Shown: positions 25,289-34,360 of the stretch, piece after piece
Layout: each line of letters opens with the position of its first letter
Numbering within the stretch: the first letter of the stretch is position 1
Assembly (NCBI RefSeq): GCF_000192745.1
Contig: NC_015259.1
Location: 2,619,001 to 2,683,000, forward strand
DNA from: Polymorphum gilvum SL003B-26A1
GTDB lineage: Bacteria; Pseudomonadota; Alphaproteobacteria; Rhizobiales; Stappiaceae
DNA length: 64,000 bases
Reading direction: 5' to 3'
Notes under the pieces: model-generated
What the model saw: only the letters and a program-made list of their open reading frames with translations
Told to the model about the DNA's origin: nothing
Database searches by the model: none
Position numbers and translations under genes: made by a program

Positions 25289-27039
25289 GCCGGCGGCTCC
25301 CGGACGGCGAAGCGGGCAAGATCGATCTCGGCGTCGAAGCCGCCGTAGCGGCCCGCCTCGCCATGGGTGACGACGAGGCGGGTGCGGCCGGCGAAGCGGG
25401 CGTCGAGGGCAGCCATGATGCGCGCCGTGCGCTCCGCATCGACCTCCGACAGGCTTTCGTCGAGCAGCAGGACGCGGAACGGGGCGAGCAAGGCCCGGGC
25501 AAGGCAGAGCCGCTGGCGCTCGCCGCCGGAAAGCTCCAGCCCGCCCTCGCCGAGACGGGCGGCGAGGCCGTCGGCGGCGAAGCGGCCATCAAGCTCGACA
25601 AGGCGCAGCACCTCCAGCATGTCGGCCTCGCCCGCCTCGGGGGCGGCGAGACGGAGGTTGTCGGCCAGCGTGCCGGAGAAGACGTGGCCCTTCTGCGGCA
25701 CCAGGGCGACGGCGCGGCGCAGGTCGGCCAGGGCGAGGCGGCGCAGGTCGATGCCGTCGAGGCGGATGGTGCCGGCGTCGGGATCCATGTGGCGCTGGAG
25801 CAGCGCCAGCAGCGACGACTTGCCGATGCCGGACGGGCCGGCGAGCCGGACCTTGGCGCCGGCCGGGACGGTCGCCTCCAGCCCCTCGAACAACGGCCGG
25901 CCGGGGACCGGGCCGAAGCCGACGCCGGACAGCGCCAGCGCGCCGCCGCCGGCCGGCAGGGCGAGCGGACGGACGGGGTCGCTGACCTCGGGGGCGGCGC
26001 TCATGACCTCGTCGAGCCGGTCGAGCGCGGCGCGCATGCGGGCCTGGCCGTGCCACAGCGCGATCAGCGACTGCATCGGCCCGATCAGGAAACCGAGATA
26101 GGCGGTGAAGGCGATCAGCGAGCCGAGCGGCATGCGGCCGTCGATGACGGCGAACCCGCCGACCAGGAACACCGCGCCGCGCAGGATCGCGGTCAGCATC
26201 AGCGGCACGGCGCGGGTGACCTCGGTCCAGACCTGCGCCGCCAGGAGCGCGCCGACCAGGCCTTGCTGGCGGCGCTCGATCTCGCCGGCCGCAACGGCGC
26301 CGGCCCCCAGCGCCCGCAGCGCGCCGAGGCCGGCGACGGTCTCTGCGAGGGTAGCTGCGAGCCGGCCGCGGGCGGTGCGCACGTCCCGCGCCTTGTCGTG
26401 CGTGACCGGCCGGGCGCGGGCGAAGAAGGCGAGTTCGACCGGCGCCAGCGCCAGCGCCAGCAGCGCCAGCAGGGGGTCGAGCACGAACAGCATGGCCGTG
26501 CCGCCGGCGAGCCTGAAGAGGCTGCCGCCGCCGCTGACCAGGGCCGCGAAGGCGAACTGCTGCACCTCGCCGGCGTCGCCGTCGAGCCGGCTCATCAGCT
26601 CGCCGGTCTTCTGGCGCGCCTGCCAGCGCGGCGACTGGGCGAGGATGCGGTCGACCGCGGCACGGCGCAGGTCGGCCAGCAGCCGGGCCGAGAAACGCAG
26701 GTGCAGCAGGGAATTGGCCGCGCCCAGCGCCAGCGCTCCGAGGCCGACGGCGAACAGCAGCAGGACGAAGCCGACAAGGGCGTGGCGGTCGCCGGCCATC
26801 AGGCCGCGGTCGATGACCAGCTTGGTCAGCCAGGGCGGCACCAGAGCGGCGGCGGCGGCGACGAGCGACAGGGCAAACAGCGCGGCGAGCGGCCGGCGGT
26901 AGGGCGCAAGCAGCGGCGCCAGCCAGCCGGCCTCGCGCGCGCCGACCAGGCGGACGATGAGCGCGCGCAGCAGAGGGCGCCGCGGCGGGGTGACCGCTCT
27001 CGTCGGCTGCGGTTCAGCCGTTGTCGTCGCCGGTCTCAT
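25285..27039 (-). CDS. qhpF: QhpF, ABC transporter of the amine dehydrogenase cluster
   Basis: 584-residue half-transporter with a six-helix membrane domain (about 45-330) and an ATPase domain (Walker A 'GPSGIGKSSLL', signature 'LSGGERQRLCLARALL', Walker B 'RVLLLDESLSEVD'). Note DES instead of DEP after the Walker B glutamate. QhpF is needed to bring the processed QhpC subunit to the periplasm. A start at 27039 with ggaagcagg upstream was preferred over a longer frame of low-complexity sequence. It is separated from qhpB by 227 bases holding a strong hairpin, the only large gap inside the operon. Confidence 0.88.
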   Translation of the reverse strand: MRPATTTAEPQPTRAVTPPRRPLLRALIVRLVGAREAGWLAPLLAPYRRPLAALFALSLVAAAAALVPPWLTKLVIDRGLMAGDRHALVGFVLLLFAVGLGALALGAANSLLHLRFSARLLADLRRAAVDRILAQSPRWQARQKTGELMSRLDGDAGEVQQFAFAALVSGGGSLFRLAGGTAMLFVLDPLLALLALALAPVELAFFARARPVTHDKARDVRTARGRLAATLAETVAGLGALRALGAGAVAAGEIERRQQGLVGALLAAQVWTEVTRAVPLMLTAILRGAVFLVGGFAVIDGRMPLGSLIAFTAYLGFLIGPMQSLIALWHGQARMRAALDRLDEVMSAAPEVSDPVRPLALPAGGGALALSGVGFGPVPGRPLFEGLEATVPAGAKVRLAGPSGIGKSSLLALLQRHMDPDAGTIRLDGIDLRRLALADLRRAVALVPQKGHVFSGTLADNLRLAAPEAGEADMLEVLRLVELDGRFAADGLAARLGEGGLELSGGERQRLCLARALLAPFRVLLLDESLSEVDAERTARIMAALDARFAGRTRLVVTHGEAGRYGGFDAEIDLARFAVREPPA

Positions 27040-27082
27040 GCGTGCCTGCTTCCGTGTTCGACATCCCGGGTCGAAAGAAACG

Positions 27083-27110
27083 GCCCCCTCTGCCCCGGGG
27101 CGAAGGGGGC
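27083..27110 (-). terminator. Strong hairpin in the qhpB-qhpF gap
   Basis: Nested inverted repeat: GCCCCCT/AGGGGGC outside and GCCCC/GGGGC inside, followed on the minus strand by tttctttc. It could be a partial terminator or an RNA-stabilising 3' hairpin, lowering qhpFE expression relative to the structural subunits. Confidence 0.5.
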
Positions 27111-27266
27111 GCCGAGGGGCGCAGGAGCGCGGCGAGGCGCGGCGAGCCCTGCAACCGGCGCTCTGCAAGCGAGTGGGCACCGGGTCTCGCGATGCTTGCC
27201 CGGGGTGACGGCGGTGGGTGTGGCGGGGGCGGCAAGGCCCCTGCCCCATCCTGTCGTCATGGCTGC

Positions 27267-28355
27267 CTAGCTCCCCGTGTTGATCACGTGCATGGTGCCG
27301 GCGGCCATGTCGCCGCCGGACGGCAGAAGGATCTCGCCGATGCGCTCCAGCGTCTCGGAGTCATAGACGCCGATGTCGTCGTTGGTGCCGCCGACGTAGA
27401 GCTCCCTGCCGTCGGAGGAGATGTTGATGCAGTAGTAGGTGTGCGGCAGGTCGACCCGCTTGATCAGTTCCTTGGTGTCGACGTTGTGCTTGGACAGCTG
27501 GGTGTAGACGCCGTAGAGCTTCGACTTGTCGTTGGGATCGCGCACGGCGGAGAACATGATCACCTCGAAGCTGGCGAAATCCTCGATCTTCGCCTGGCCG
27601 GTGGTCAGGTCGACCGTCTGGTAGCCCCAGACGAAATCGGCCAGTTCGCTCTGGCTGGCGTCGGTGAACACCGCCGCCGAATAGAGCAGCAGGAACTCGT
27701 CGGCCTGACTGCCGATCGGCCAGAAGGCGAGCACGTCAGGGCCGGAATAGGTCGGCCGGTCCCAGGAGGCGTTGGCGATCTTGATCGAGACCTCGCCGGT
27801 CTTCGGGTCGATGGCGTAGACCTCGTGGCCGCCGGCATAAACCATGCCGGAGCGGTCGGTCGCCATGACGGTCATGCGACGCGGCGCCGGGAAGGTGCGC
27901 GCCGGTTTCGCGTCAAGGCCCGCGGCCGCCTCGTAGACGGCAAACTCCGGCTCCAGCACCTCGTAGCGGTCGGGCAGGATGCGCACCGGATTGCGCACCG
28001 TGTAGACCTCCGTGCCGTCCTTGGACACGGCGAGCGAGGCGATGGTCTTGCGGCGGATGTCGCCTTCCGACTGATGGGCGGAAAAGACCGTCCGGCAGGT
28101 GGCGAGTTCGATGCCGAAGACGTCCTCCCAGCGGTTGGCGAGCACGTAGGCGATCGCATTGTCCGGCGACATGGCGATGACGCCGGGGATGAGGTTGAAG
28201 TCGAGCTTGCAGTCGGTCTGGACGGTGCGGGCGGCCGCGTCGATGACATAGAGCCGGTCGGGCTTGGCGACGGTGACGATCAGGTCCTTGGCCAGCGCCG
28301 GCAGGGCGCCAAGGCCCACGCACAGGGCCGCCGTTGCTGCGATCAGGTTGCGCAT
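27267..28355 (-). CDS. qhpB: QhpB, beta subunit of quinohemoprotein amine dehydrogenase
   Basis: 362 residues with a signal peptide (about 1-21, 'LGALPALAK') and a seven-bladed beta-propeller: YVTN-like repeats such as 'PDRLYVIDAAARTVQ', 'GMVYAGGHEVYAIDPKTGEV' and 'GRELYVGGTNDDIGVYDSETLERIG'. In the known enzyme the beta propeller contributes to the active site over the gamma subunit. It lies between qhpC and qhpF in the order seen in Paracoccus. Confidence 0.92.
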   Translation of the reverse strand: MRNLIAATAALCVGLGALPALAKDLIVTVAKPDRLYVIDAAARTVQTDCKLDFNLIPGVIAMSPDNAIAYVLANRWEDVFGIELATCRTVFSAHQSEGDIRRKTIASLAVSKDGTEVYTVRNPVRILPDRYEVLEPEFAVYEAAAGLDAKPARTFPAPRRMTVMATDRSGMVYAGGHEVYAIDPKTGEVSIKIANASWDRPTYSGPDVLAFWPIGSQADEFLLLYSAAVFTDASQSELADFVWGYQTVDLTTGQAKIEDFASFEVIMFSAVRDPNDKSKLYGVYTQLSKHNVDTKELIKRVDLPHTYYCINISSDGRELYVGGTNDDIGVYDSETLERIGEILLPSGGDMAAGTMHVINTGS

Positions 28356-28386
28356 CGGTGTCTCCTTGAACAGGCGGGCGCGCCGC

Positions 28387-28719
28387 TCAGGTTTCGCTGT
28401 CGGACGGGAACACGGTGCCGAGCGAGCGCCAGTCCTTGCCCGCGTTGTCGGCGCCGGCGTTCCAGTCCTTGTACGAGTTGATCGTGTCCGGCACTTGGGC
28501 CGGCCACCAGCACGGGTCGGAGCAGCCGTAGAGATCGGCCTCCATCGGCTGGCACAGGGCGGCGACGCCGCCGAAGGGATCGACCTCCCAGCCCGGATCG
28601 AGCGTCGAGGTGCAGCCGGCGACGATAGTCTGCATGGCGCGGACCTCGTCCATGGCGTCGGTCTCGACCGCGCTGACGACACGGTCGGCCTTCTGGTTCA
28701 GGGGTTTCAGGTGTCTCAT
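28387..28719 (-). CDS. qhpC: QhpC, gamma subunit carrying cysteine tryptophylquinone
   Basis: 110-residue precursor. After a leader of about 28 residues, the mature part matches the Paracoccus gamma subunit and keeps every crosslink residue: C36-E45, C56-D62 and C70-D78 for the three Cys-to-acid thioethers, and C66-W72 for the cysteine tryptophylquinone cofactor ('[14 protein letters not shown]'). Spacings are identical to the known protein. The leader has no signal-peptide hydrophobic core, in line with export by the dedicated system after modification. The ATG overlaps the qhpD stop by four bases. A C-terminal 'FPSDSET' tail extends slightly. Confidence 0.97.
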   Translation of the reverse strand: MRHLKPLNQKADRVVSAVETDAMDEVRAMQTIVAGCTSTLDPGWEVDPFGGVAALCQPMEADLYGCSDPCWWPAQVPDTINSYKDWNAGADNAGKDWRSLGTVFPSDSET

Positions 28720-30152
28720 TTGCCGTATGCCCTCCGCGGCATGATGTGATCGGTGAAGAAGGCCGGCGCGCCGGCGATGAGGTCGCCGTAGACGCCGATG
28801 CCGAAGTCGACCCAGTCGCGCATGAGGTCGCAGTAGTGATAGGTCGGCTTCATCGGGTCGGAGAAATGGGCGTAGCTCTCGTGGTAGCAGCCGCCGGCGC
28901 AGAGGTTGCGGATGCGGCAGGTCGAGCAGCCCTTGTCGGTGCGGTCGGCGCGGTCCTCGATGAAGCGGGCGAGCTTCGCCTTCTCGATCCCCGTGTCGAC
29001 CGTGCCGTAGGTGTCCATGCCGGAGCCGGTGAAGCGGTGGCAGAGGTTGAGGCCGCCTTCGTGATCGACCGCCAGCATGCCGAGGCCGGCCCCGCAGGGC
29101 AGCGCCTTGGAGCGCCCCTCGTGGAGGTCGGTCATCAGCTGGTGCATGTTGGAAAAGCCGATGTTGCGGCCGTTGAGCGCCTCGTCGCGGTAGTACCTGC
29201 CGAGCCGCTTCATCTCGTCGAACACCGTCGCCAGATCGTCGCCGGTCAGGTTGAAGGGGGCGACCGGACCGGAGGTCACCGGCGCGAAGCCGACCTCGTG
29301 GAAACCGATGTCGTTCTTCAGGTGATCCCAGATCTCGGTGACCGCGGTGACGCCCCTAGTCAGCGTCACCCGCCCGCCGACAGGCCGCGCGGTGTAGCGC
29401 TCCAGCAGCATCCTGGCCTTGGCGGCGACGACGTCATAGGTGCCCTTGCCGCCGACGGTCCTGCGGTTCCTGTCGTGCAGCGCCCTGGGCCCGTCCATCG
29501 ACACGGTCAGGCCGAAGCGATGGGCATTGAGCCAGTCGACGATCTCCTCGGTGAGCAGCGTCGCGTTGGTGGTCAGCGTGAAGTCGACGCGCTTGCCGAG
29601 CGCGCCGAACCGGTCCTCGGCATAGGCGACCACGTCGCGGATCAGCGCCAGGTTGCTCAGCGGCTCGCCGCCGAAGAACACGATGTTGTAGCTGTCGCGG
29701 TCCGGGCTTTCGGCGAGCAGCAGCTCGATCGAGCGTTTCGCCGTCTCCAGCTCCATGCGCCGGCCCTTCGACGGCGTGTCGAGATCCTCCTTGTAGCAGT
29801 AGGTGCAGGACAGGTTGCAGCCGGTGTTGACGTTGAGAACCATCGTCGTCAGCGGGAAGGTCTCGATGCGAACCGGCGGCCGTTCCGCCCTGGGCGGGCG
29901 GCCGTCGGTGACGATGTCGAGGTCGAGCAGGGCGCGGATGCGCTCGGTGACAAGGTCGGGGTCGACCCGGCCCTCGAAGCGGTCGCGCACGTCCGCCGCG
30001 CTGACCTGCCGGCGATCGGCGAACAGGTCGAGGACGTCGGTGTCGAGGCGGTCGATCTCGAACAGCGCGGTGGTCGGCACGTGGAACAGCAGCTGGCGTC
30101 CGTCGACCTCGACCCGATGCGCGTTGTGCGGCTGGTAGAAGAGATAACCCAT
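28716..30152 (-). CDS. qhpD: QhpD, radical SAM enzyme forming Cys-acid thioethers
   Basis: 478-residue radical SAM/SPASM protein. The SAM cluster motif is C112-x3-C116-x2-C119 ('CNLSCTYC'). 'FFGGEPL' follows, and a C-terminal Cys-rich region ('[11 protein letters not shown]', '[18 protein letters not shown]', 'YHYCDLM') binds two auxiliary clusters. The N-terminal 90 residues look like a peptide-binding (RRE-like) domain. In Paracoccus, QhpD installs the three thioether bridges in QhpC. Located between qhpA and qhpC and overlapping qhpC. Confidence 0.95.
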   Translation of the reverse strand: MGYLFYQPHNAHRVEVDGRQLLFHVPTTALFEIDRLDTDVLDLFADRRQVSAADVRDRFEGRVDPDLVTERIRALLDLDIVTDGRPPRAERPPVRIETFPLTTMVLNVNTGCNLSCTYCYKEDLDTPSKGRRMELETAKRSIELLLAESPDRDSYNIVFFGGEPLSNLALIRDVVAYAEDRFGALGKRVDFTLTTNATLLTEEIVDWLNAHRFGLTVSMDGPRALHDRNRRTVGGKGTYDVVAAKARMLLERYTARPVGGRVTLTRGVTAVTEIWDHLKNDIGFHEVGFAPVTSGPVAPFNLTGDDLATVFDEMKRLGRYYRDEALNGRNIGFSNMHQLMTDLHEGRSKALPCGAGLGMLAVDHEGGLNLCHRFTGSGMDTYGTVDTGIEKAKLARFIEDRADRTDKGCSTCRIRNLCAGGCYHESYAHFSDPMKPTYHYCDLMRDWVDFGIGVYGDLIAGAPAFFTDHIMPRRAYGK

Positions 30153-30163
30153 GGTGCGCTCCT

Positions 30164-31729
30164 TCAGCGGATCGGGGGATCGTTCCAGCGCTGGACGGTG
30201 ACGATGAGCTGTGCCTCGCCCGCCGCCTCGCCGCTCCTGGCCAGCACCTTCAGGTTGCCCGCGTTGTTGGTGGAGAACGGCCGGTCGGGGTTCGGCCCGG
30301 CGACCGCCGGCATGAAGATGCCGCTCGTCTCATCCATCGCGCCGGCGTGTTCGACGTCCTTCAGGGTCTCGGCCTCCTCGTTGAAGGGTTCGACCGACCA
30401 CGACGCCGGGACCGCGCCGATGCGCACGTCGTCGTCGGTGCCGGGTTCGCCGTCCGGGCCGTTCCAGTAGCCGATCGCCTCGAAGCGGGCCGGCACCTTG
30501 CCGGCCGAACCGCCGCCGCCGCCGACGCGGGCGACGGCATAGGCCGGCTCGACCCTGAGGCTGTCGATGCGGCTGTAGACGGCGAGCGCGGCGTCGGCCG
30601 TGGCCGGGCCCGAGGCGACCGCGACCGGGCCGTCGGCGCCGGCGGCCGGACTGACGTCCAGGGCGATGCCGAAGGCGTTGGCGGTGCCGCCGGAGGCCTG
30701 AAGCGTGCCCGACAGGCTGGCGCTTTCAAGACCGGTGCCGACGACCTGAACCGTGGCCGGCGACCCAGCGACGAGCGTCGAGGGCACGACGCCGGCGATC
30801 GCCGGCGCGCCGCCGGCCCTGACCGCCCGGAAGGGGGCGCCGAGACTGTCCTCGGCATGCAGGAACTGACGGCCGGCGACGGTGGCGCCGTCCTCGGCGA
30901 GGGCCAGCACCTGGCGGTAGAGCGTGTCGCCGACGGTCAGGTTGGCGCGCCATTCGTAGCCGGTGTAGAGATTGAGCCGGCCGGAGACGGCGAGCTCCTC
31001 GCCGGCGGCGGTCTTCAGCGTGCCGGCGACCGCATAGGGCTGGGCGTCGCCGGAAACGGTCAGGGTGCCGTAGGCTTCGCCCTTGCCAGGCAGGCGGGTG
31101 ACGAAGGTCCAGTCGCCGAGCGCCGTCGGCTTGGCGGCCTCCTGCCAGGCGGTCCAGGCGTCGGTCTCGAAGGGATAGCGCTCGGCGAGCAGCGGCACGA
31201 CCTCCTCGCGGGCGAGCTTCAGCCATTCGCGGTCGCGGGCGAGCGCCTGATATTCCAGCGTCGGCCACTGGCCGACGTGGAAGTCGACGTGCAGGTTCCA
31301 TTCCTCCTGCGTGCGGCGCTGCAGGCCGACGCGGGCGAGCGTGTGGCAGCGCGCGCACATTTCGCCGAGCGGGGCCTCCGCCGCTTCGACCGTGTTCGGC
31401 TCGCGTTCGAGCGCGTAGCGGAACTCTGCCGCCTCCGAGGGGGCGAGGCCCTGGGTGTCGGCGAGATAGCGCACCAGTTGGGCCTGCGCATCGGCCTCGA
31501 TCGGCATGCCGTGGAACAGGCGCATGCGCACGATGGTCATCAGCCAGCCCTCGGGCGTCTTGCGCTGGCCGGCGACGCGGCTCAGCGCGCCGGAGGCGTC
31601 GGCCTCGTGGCAGCCGGCGCAATTGGCCTCCAGAAGGGCGGCGCCGTCCTGCGCCGCGGCCGGGGCGGCGGTCAGCAGAAGCCCTCCGGCGAGACCGGCG
31701 AGAGACCCCTTTCGCAGTCGTTTCATCAT
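30164..31729 (-). CDS. qhpA: QhpA, dihaem alpha subunit of quinohemoprotein amine dehydrogenase
   Basis: 521-residue periplasmic protein with a signal peptide ('LLLTAAPAAAQ', cleavage near residue 27). Two haem c sites are visible, C37-x2-C40-H41 ('CAGCH') and C125-x2-C128-H129 ('CARCH'), followed by three beta-rich domains, as in the crystal structures of the family. It carries electrons from the CTQ cofactor to a periplasmic acceptor. The start has two adjacent ATGs; I used the upstream one (31729), 8 bases after gaggg. Confidence 0.95.
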   Translation of the reverse strand: MMKRLRKGSLAGLAGGLLLTAAPAAAQDGAALLEANCAGCHEADASGALSRVAGQRKTPEGWLMTIVRMRLFHGMPIEADAQAQLVRYLADTQGLAPSEAAEFRYALEREPNTVEAAEAPLGEMCARCHTLARVGLQRRTQEEWNLHVDFHVGQWPTLEYQALARDREWLKLAREEVVPLLAERYPFETDAWTAWQEAAKPTALGDWTFVTRLPGKGEAYGTLTVSGDAQPYAVAGTLKTAAGEELAVSGRLNLYTGYEWRANLTVGDTLYRQVLALAEDGATVAGRQFLHAEDSLGAPFRAVRAGGAPAIAGVVPSTLVAGSPATVQVVGTGLESASLSGTLQASGGTANAFGIALDVSPAAGADGPVAVASGPATADAALAVYSRIDSLRVEPAYAVARVGGGGGSAGKVPARFEAIGYWNGPDGEPGTDDDVRIGAVPASWSVEPFNEEAETLKDVEHAGAMDETSGIFMPAVAGPNPDRPFSTNNAGNLKVLARSGEAAGEAQLIVTVQRWNDPPIR

Positions 31730-31745
31730 GCTGTTTCCCTCGTTG

Positions 31746-33080
31746 TCATGACAGTGGTCGGGTGGCCGGCGGCGGGCGAGCAAGCCCACGGCTGGCGAGC
31801 CAGCCGGCGGCCGGATCGGGAACGCTGCCCGCCCCGTCGCGCAGGCGGGCGAGCAGGTCGGCGACCGGCAGGCCGGCGACGAAGGCGACGCCGTCGGGAT
31901 CGCGCGGCGTGACCAGCACGTCGCGCTCGGCCAGCCGGTCGCCGTCGACGACGACGCGGCGCTCAAGCCGGGTCTCGGTCGGCGCGGCATGGGCGGGGCG
32001 ATCGTCGGGCCAGGCGGCGCGGGCGGCCCAGAACGGATACTCGGCGAGGCCGCGCTCCAGGCGGTAGAAGTCGCGGCCGATGCGCGCCTGGCGCCAGAAG
32101 GTTCCGACGACGCGGTCGCGGTGAAAGCGTGCGGCGCGCCCGGCTCCCTGCCCGGGATCATCGAGCAGCGTGCGCACCATCGGCGCGGCGGCGAGCGCGG
32201 AGGACAGTGCCCAGAACAGGCCGTGGCCGGACAAGGGATCGATGGCGGCGGCGGCATCGCCGACCGGCACGAGCGGCGGCGCCAGGTCGGGGGCGGAGAG
32301 CGTCAGCGCGCAATGGCGCGCGACGGGCTGCCCATCTGCGACGGCGCCGGCGTAGCGGCCGTCGAGACACGGCTGGGCGAGGAAGCCGGCCAGACGGGCA
32401 GCGAGCGCCGCCGGGCCGCTGCCGGGCAATTCGCCCGACAGATCGCCCGACAGATCTCCGGCGTCGATGCAGATCTGGATCCAGCGGCCGAAGCCGGGAT
32501 CGCAGGCATCCCACAACCAGCCCTGCGGCGTCGCCGCGACGCGGATACCGGGCTCGACCGGCAGGCCGGCAACGCGCCCGGCGACGGCGAGCGTCGCGGG
32601 TCCCCTTGCCCGCCTCAGCGCGCGAGCATGCGAATGGGCGTGGCGGCCGCGGGCGTCGAGCATCAGCCGGGCGCGAAGCGCCGTTCCGTCGGACAGGCGC
32701 AGGGCGACGCCGCGGGCGACATCGGCGTCGTCGATGCGGCTGACGCGGGCGGTCAGGAGACAGGCGCCGGCCGCCTGCGCGGCGGCGCGCAGCGCGGCGT
32801 CGAAGGCGTCGCGACGCACCAGCCGCTCGCCGTTCTCGCTGCCGGTCAGGCCCGCCCAGCGCACCGTGCGCGGCAGGCGCGGGCCGGCGGCGGCGAGCGC
32901 GGCATCAAGCCCCTTCGCGGCGAGCAGGCCGGCGACGCGCTCGCCGAGGCCTTCGAGCCGCGGACGGGTCGTGCCCGGATCGATCAGAACCACACTGAAG
33001 CCGGCCTGCGCGAGCTCTCGCGCAGCAAACGCCCCGGCGGGTCCCCCGCCGGCGACGGCCACGTCCCAAGGTACGGCCAC
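31746..33080 (-). CDS. qhpG: QhpG, FAD-dependent tryptophan hydroxylase of QhpC
   Basis: 444-residue flavoprotein monooxygenase: 'VAVAGGGPAGAFAARELA' dinucleotide-binding motif at the N-terminus and 'PLVPVGDAAAAIDPLSGHGLFWAL' with the GD motif that binds FAD ribitol. In the characterised system QhpG dihydroxylates the QhpC tryptophan on the way to CTQ. Here it is first in the operon, ahead of qhpA, whereas in Paracoccus it is near the end. A 12-base tandem duplication in the middle adds four residues (DLSGDLSGELPG). Confidence 0.9.
   Translation of the reverse strand: MAVPWDVAVAGGGPAGAFAARELAQAGFSVVLIDPGTTRPRLEGLGERVAGLLAAKGLDAALAAAGPRLPRTVRWAGLTGSENGERLVRRDAFDAALRAAAQAAGACLLTARVSRIDDADVARGVALRLSDGTALRARLMLDARGRHAHSHARALRRARGPATLAVAGRVAGLPVEPGIRVAATPQGWLWDACDPGFGRWIQICIDAGDLSGDLSGELPGSGPAALAARLAGFLAQPCLDGRYAGAVADGQPVARHCALTLSAPDLAPPLVPVGDAAAAIDPLSGHGLFWALSSALAAAPMVRTLLDDPGQGAGRAARFHRDRVVGTFWRQARIGRDFYRLERGLAEYPFWAARAAWPDDRPAHAAPTETRLERRVVVDGDRLAERDVLVTPRDPDGVAFVAGLPVADLLARLRDGAGSVPDPAAGWLASRGLARPPPATRPLS
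32431..32454. repeat. 12-base tandem duplication inside qhpG
   Basis: TCGCCCGACAGA twice in a row. In frame, it adds four residues to a loop, so the gene stays intact. Confidence 0.9.
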
Positions 33081-33190
33081 GTCTTTCCCCTCCGCCGGAC
33101 GCCCGTGTGTTCACGGTGCGGCTCCGGCTGTCTCTGTGCCGTCCATTAAGAAAGCCGGCCGACGCGGCTTCTCGACATTTTTGGCCAAAC

Positions 33191-33230
33191 TTGCGCCATG
33201 CGTAAAATCAGGGCGCAGACGGATTGCGCC
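33191..33230. promoter_or_regulatory. Candidate QhpR direct-repeat sites in the qhpG-qhpR gap
   Basis: TTGCGCC occurs at 33191-33197 and 33224-33230, 33 bases apart (about three helical turns), with an inverted GGCGCA between them at 33212-33217. AraC proteins typically bind such direct repeats; the 248-base divergent gap holds the promoters of both qhpG and qhpR. Confidence 0.4.
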
Positions 33231-33328
33231 GGTACGCCGGTTTTGCTTTGCTTCGAAAGGGAGCGACACTTTATCGCGGGGCTGCCGGCCGCGGGCCGGC
33301 CCGGCGCACCCGGTCGGGATCGACGGCC

Positions 33329-34354
33329 ATGCCGACAGGCGCAACAATCGTTTCGGGGGCCCTCGCCGGGCTTCAGCACGTGCTGGCCGACCGCGGCCTC
33401 GAGCCGGCCGACCTCGGCCGGCAGAGCGGCGTGCCCGCCGGCGCATGGTCCAATGCGCGCACGCAGATCCCGCTGACCTCCTTCGTGGCGCTCTACGAAC
33501 AGGGCGCCGACCGCCTCGCCCTGCCGGGTCTCGGCTGGCAGTCCGGGCCGCTGCTCGACCTTGCCGATCTCGGCGACCTCGGCACCGCCATCCTGTCGGC
33601 GCCGACCGTCGGCCAGGCGCTGAAGACCTTCGTGCGCTTCATCGGCTTCGTCCAGAGCGAGACGGACATGCGCCTAGAGGTCGAGGACGGCGTCGCCATG
33701 CTGAGCTACCGGATCCTCAATCCGGACATCTGGCCGCGCCGGCAGGACGCGGAATTCACCCTGTCGGTGCTGGCTGCCCTGATCCGCCGCGGCGCCGGGC
33801 CCGACTGGAGCCCTGACCTGGTCTGTTTCGAACACGCCGCGGCACGCCCGGCGCGCCACTGGCGCGAGGCGGTCGGCGCGCCCTGCCTGTTCGACTGCGA
33901 GACCAACTGGATGAGCTTCTCCGACACGCTGCTCGACTGTCCGATGGCGCGCGAGGACGCCGGGCTGCACCGCTCGGCGCTGGACGCGCTGACGCACCGG
34001 CTGGTCGCCTCGACCCGCGCCCGCTCGCTGTCGGGCCGGATCCGCATGGCGATCTATGCCGGCCTCGGGCAGGGCACGGTCGACCAGGAGACGATCGCGC
34101 GCGACCTCGGCCTGTCGCGACGCAGCCTGCACCGGCACCTGAGCGAGGAAGGCACGCGCTTCTCGGCCCTGCTGGAGGACTGCCGGTTCCGCGTCGCCCG
34201 CCACGCGCTGGCCGACACGGCGCATCCGCTGACGCAGATCGCGCTGGAACTGAACTATTCGGACCAGACCGCCTTCGAGCGGGCGTTCAAGCGCCACACC
34301 GGCCTGACGCCACGCCAGTACCGCAAGGCGTTCGGCCGGCCGCCCCACTCGTAG
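33329..34354 (+). CDS. qhpR: QhpR, AraC-family activator
   Basis: 341-residue regulator with an N-terminal OruR/Arabinose_bd-type domain and a C-terminal double helix-turn-helix at about 245-335 ('IARDLGLSRRSLHRHLSEEGTRFSALLEDCR' region; 'LNYSDQTAFERAFKRHTGLTPRQYRK' second helix set). QhpR is the known activator of the qhp operon in response to amines. It is divergent from qhpG. The ATG at 33329 starts the domain; the open frame upstream is promoter DNA. Confidence 0.88.
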   Translation: MPTGATIVSGALAGLQHVLADRGLEPADLGRQSGVPAGAWSNARTQIPLTSFVALYEQGADRLALPGLGWQSGPLLDLADLGDLGTAILSAPTVGQALKTFVRFIGFVQSETDMRLEVEDGVAMLSYRILNPDIWPRRQDAEFTLSVLAALIRRGAGPDWSPDLVCFEHAAARPARHWREAVGAPCLFDCETNWMSFSDTLLDCPMAREDAGLHRSALDALTHRLVASTRARSLSGRIRMAIYAGLGQGTVDQETIARDLGLSRRSLHRHLSEEGTRFSALLEDCRFRVARHALADTAHPLTQIALELNYSDQTAFERAFKRHTGLTPRQYRKAFGRPPHS

Positions 34355-34360
34355 GCGGCG

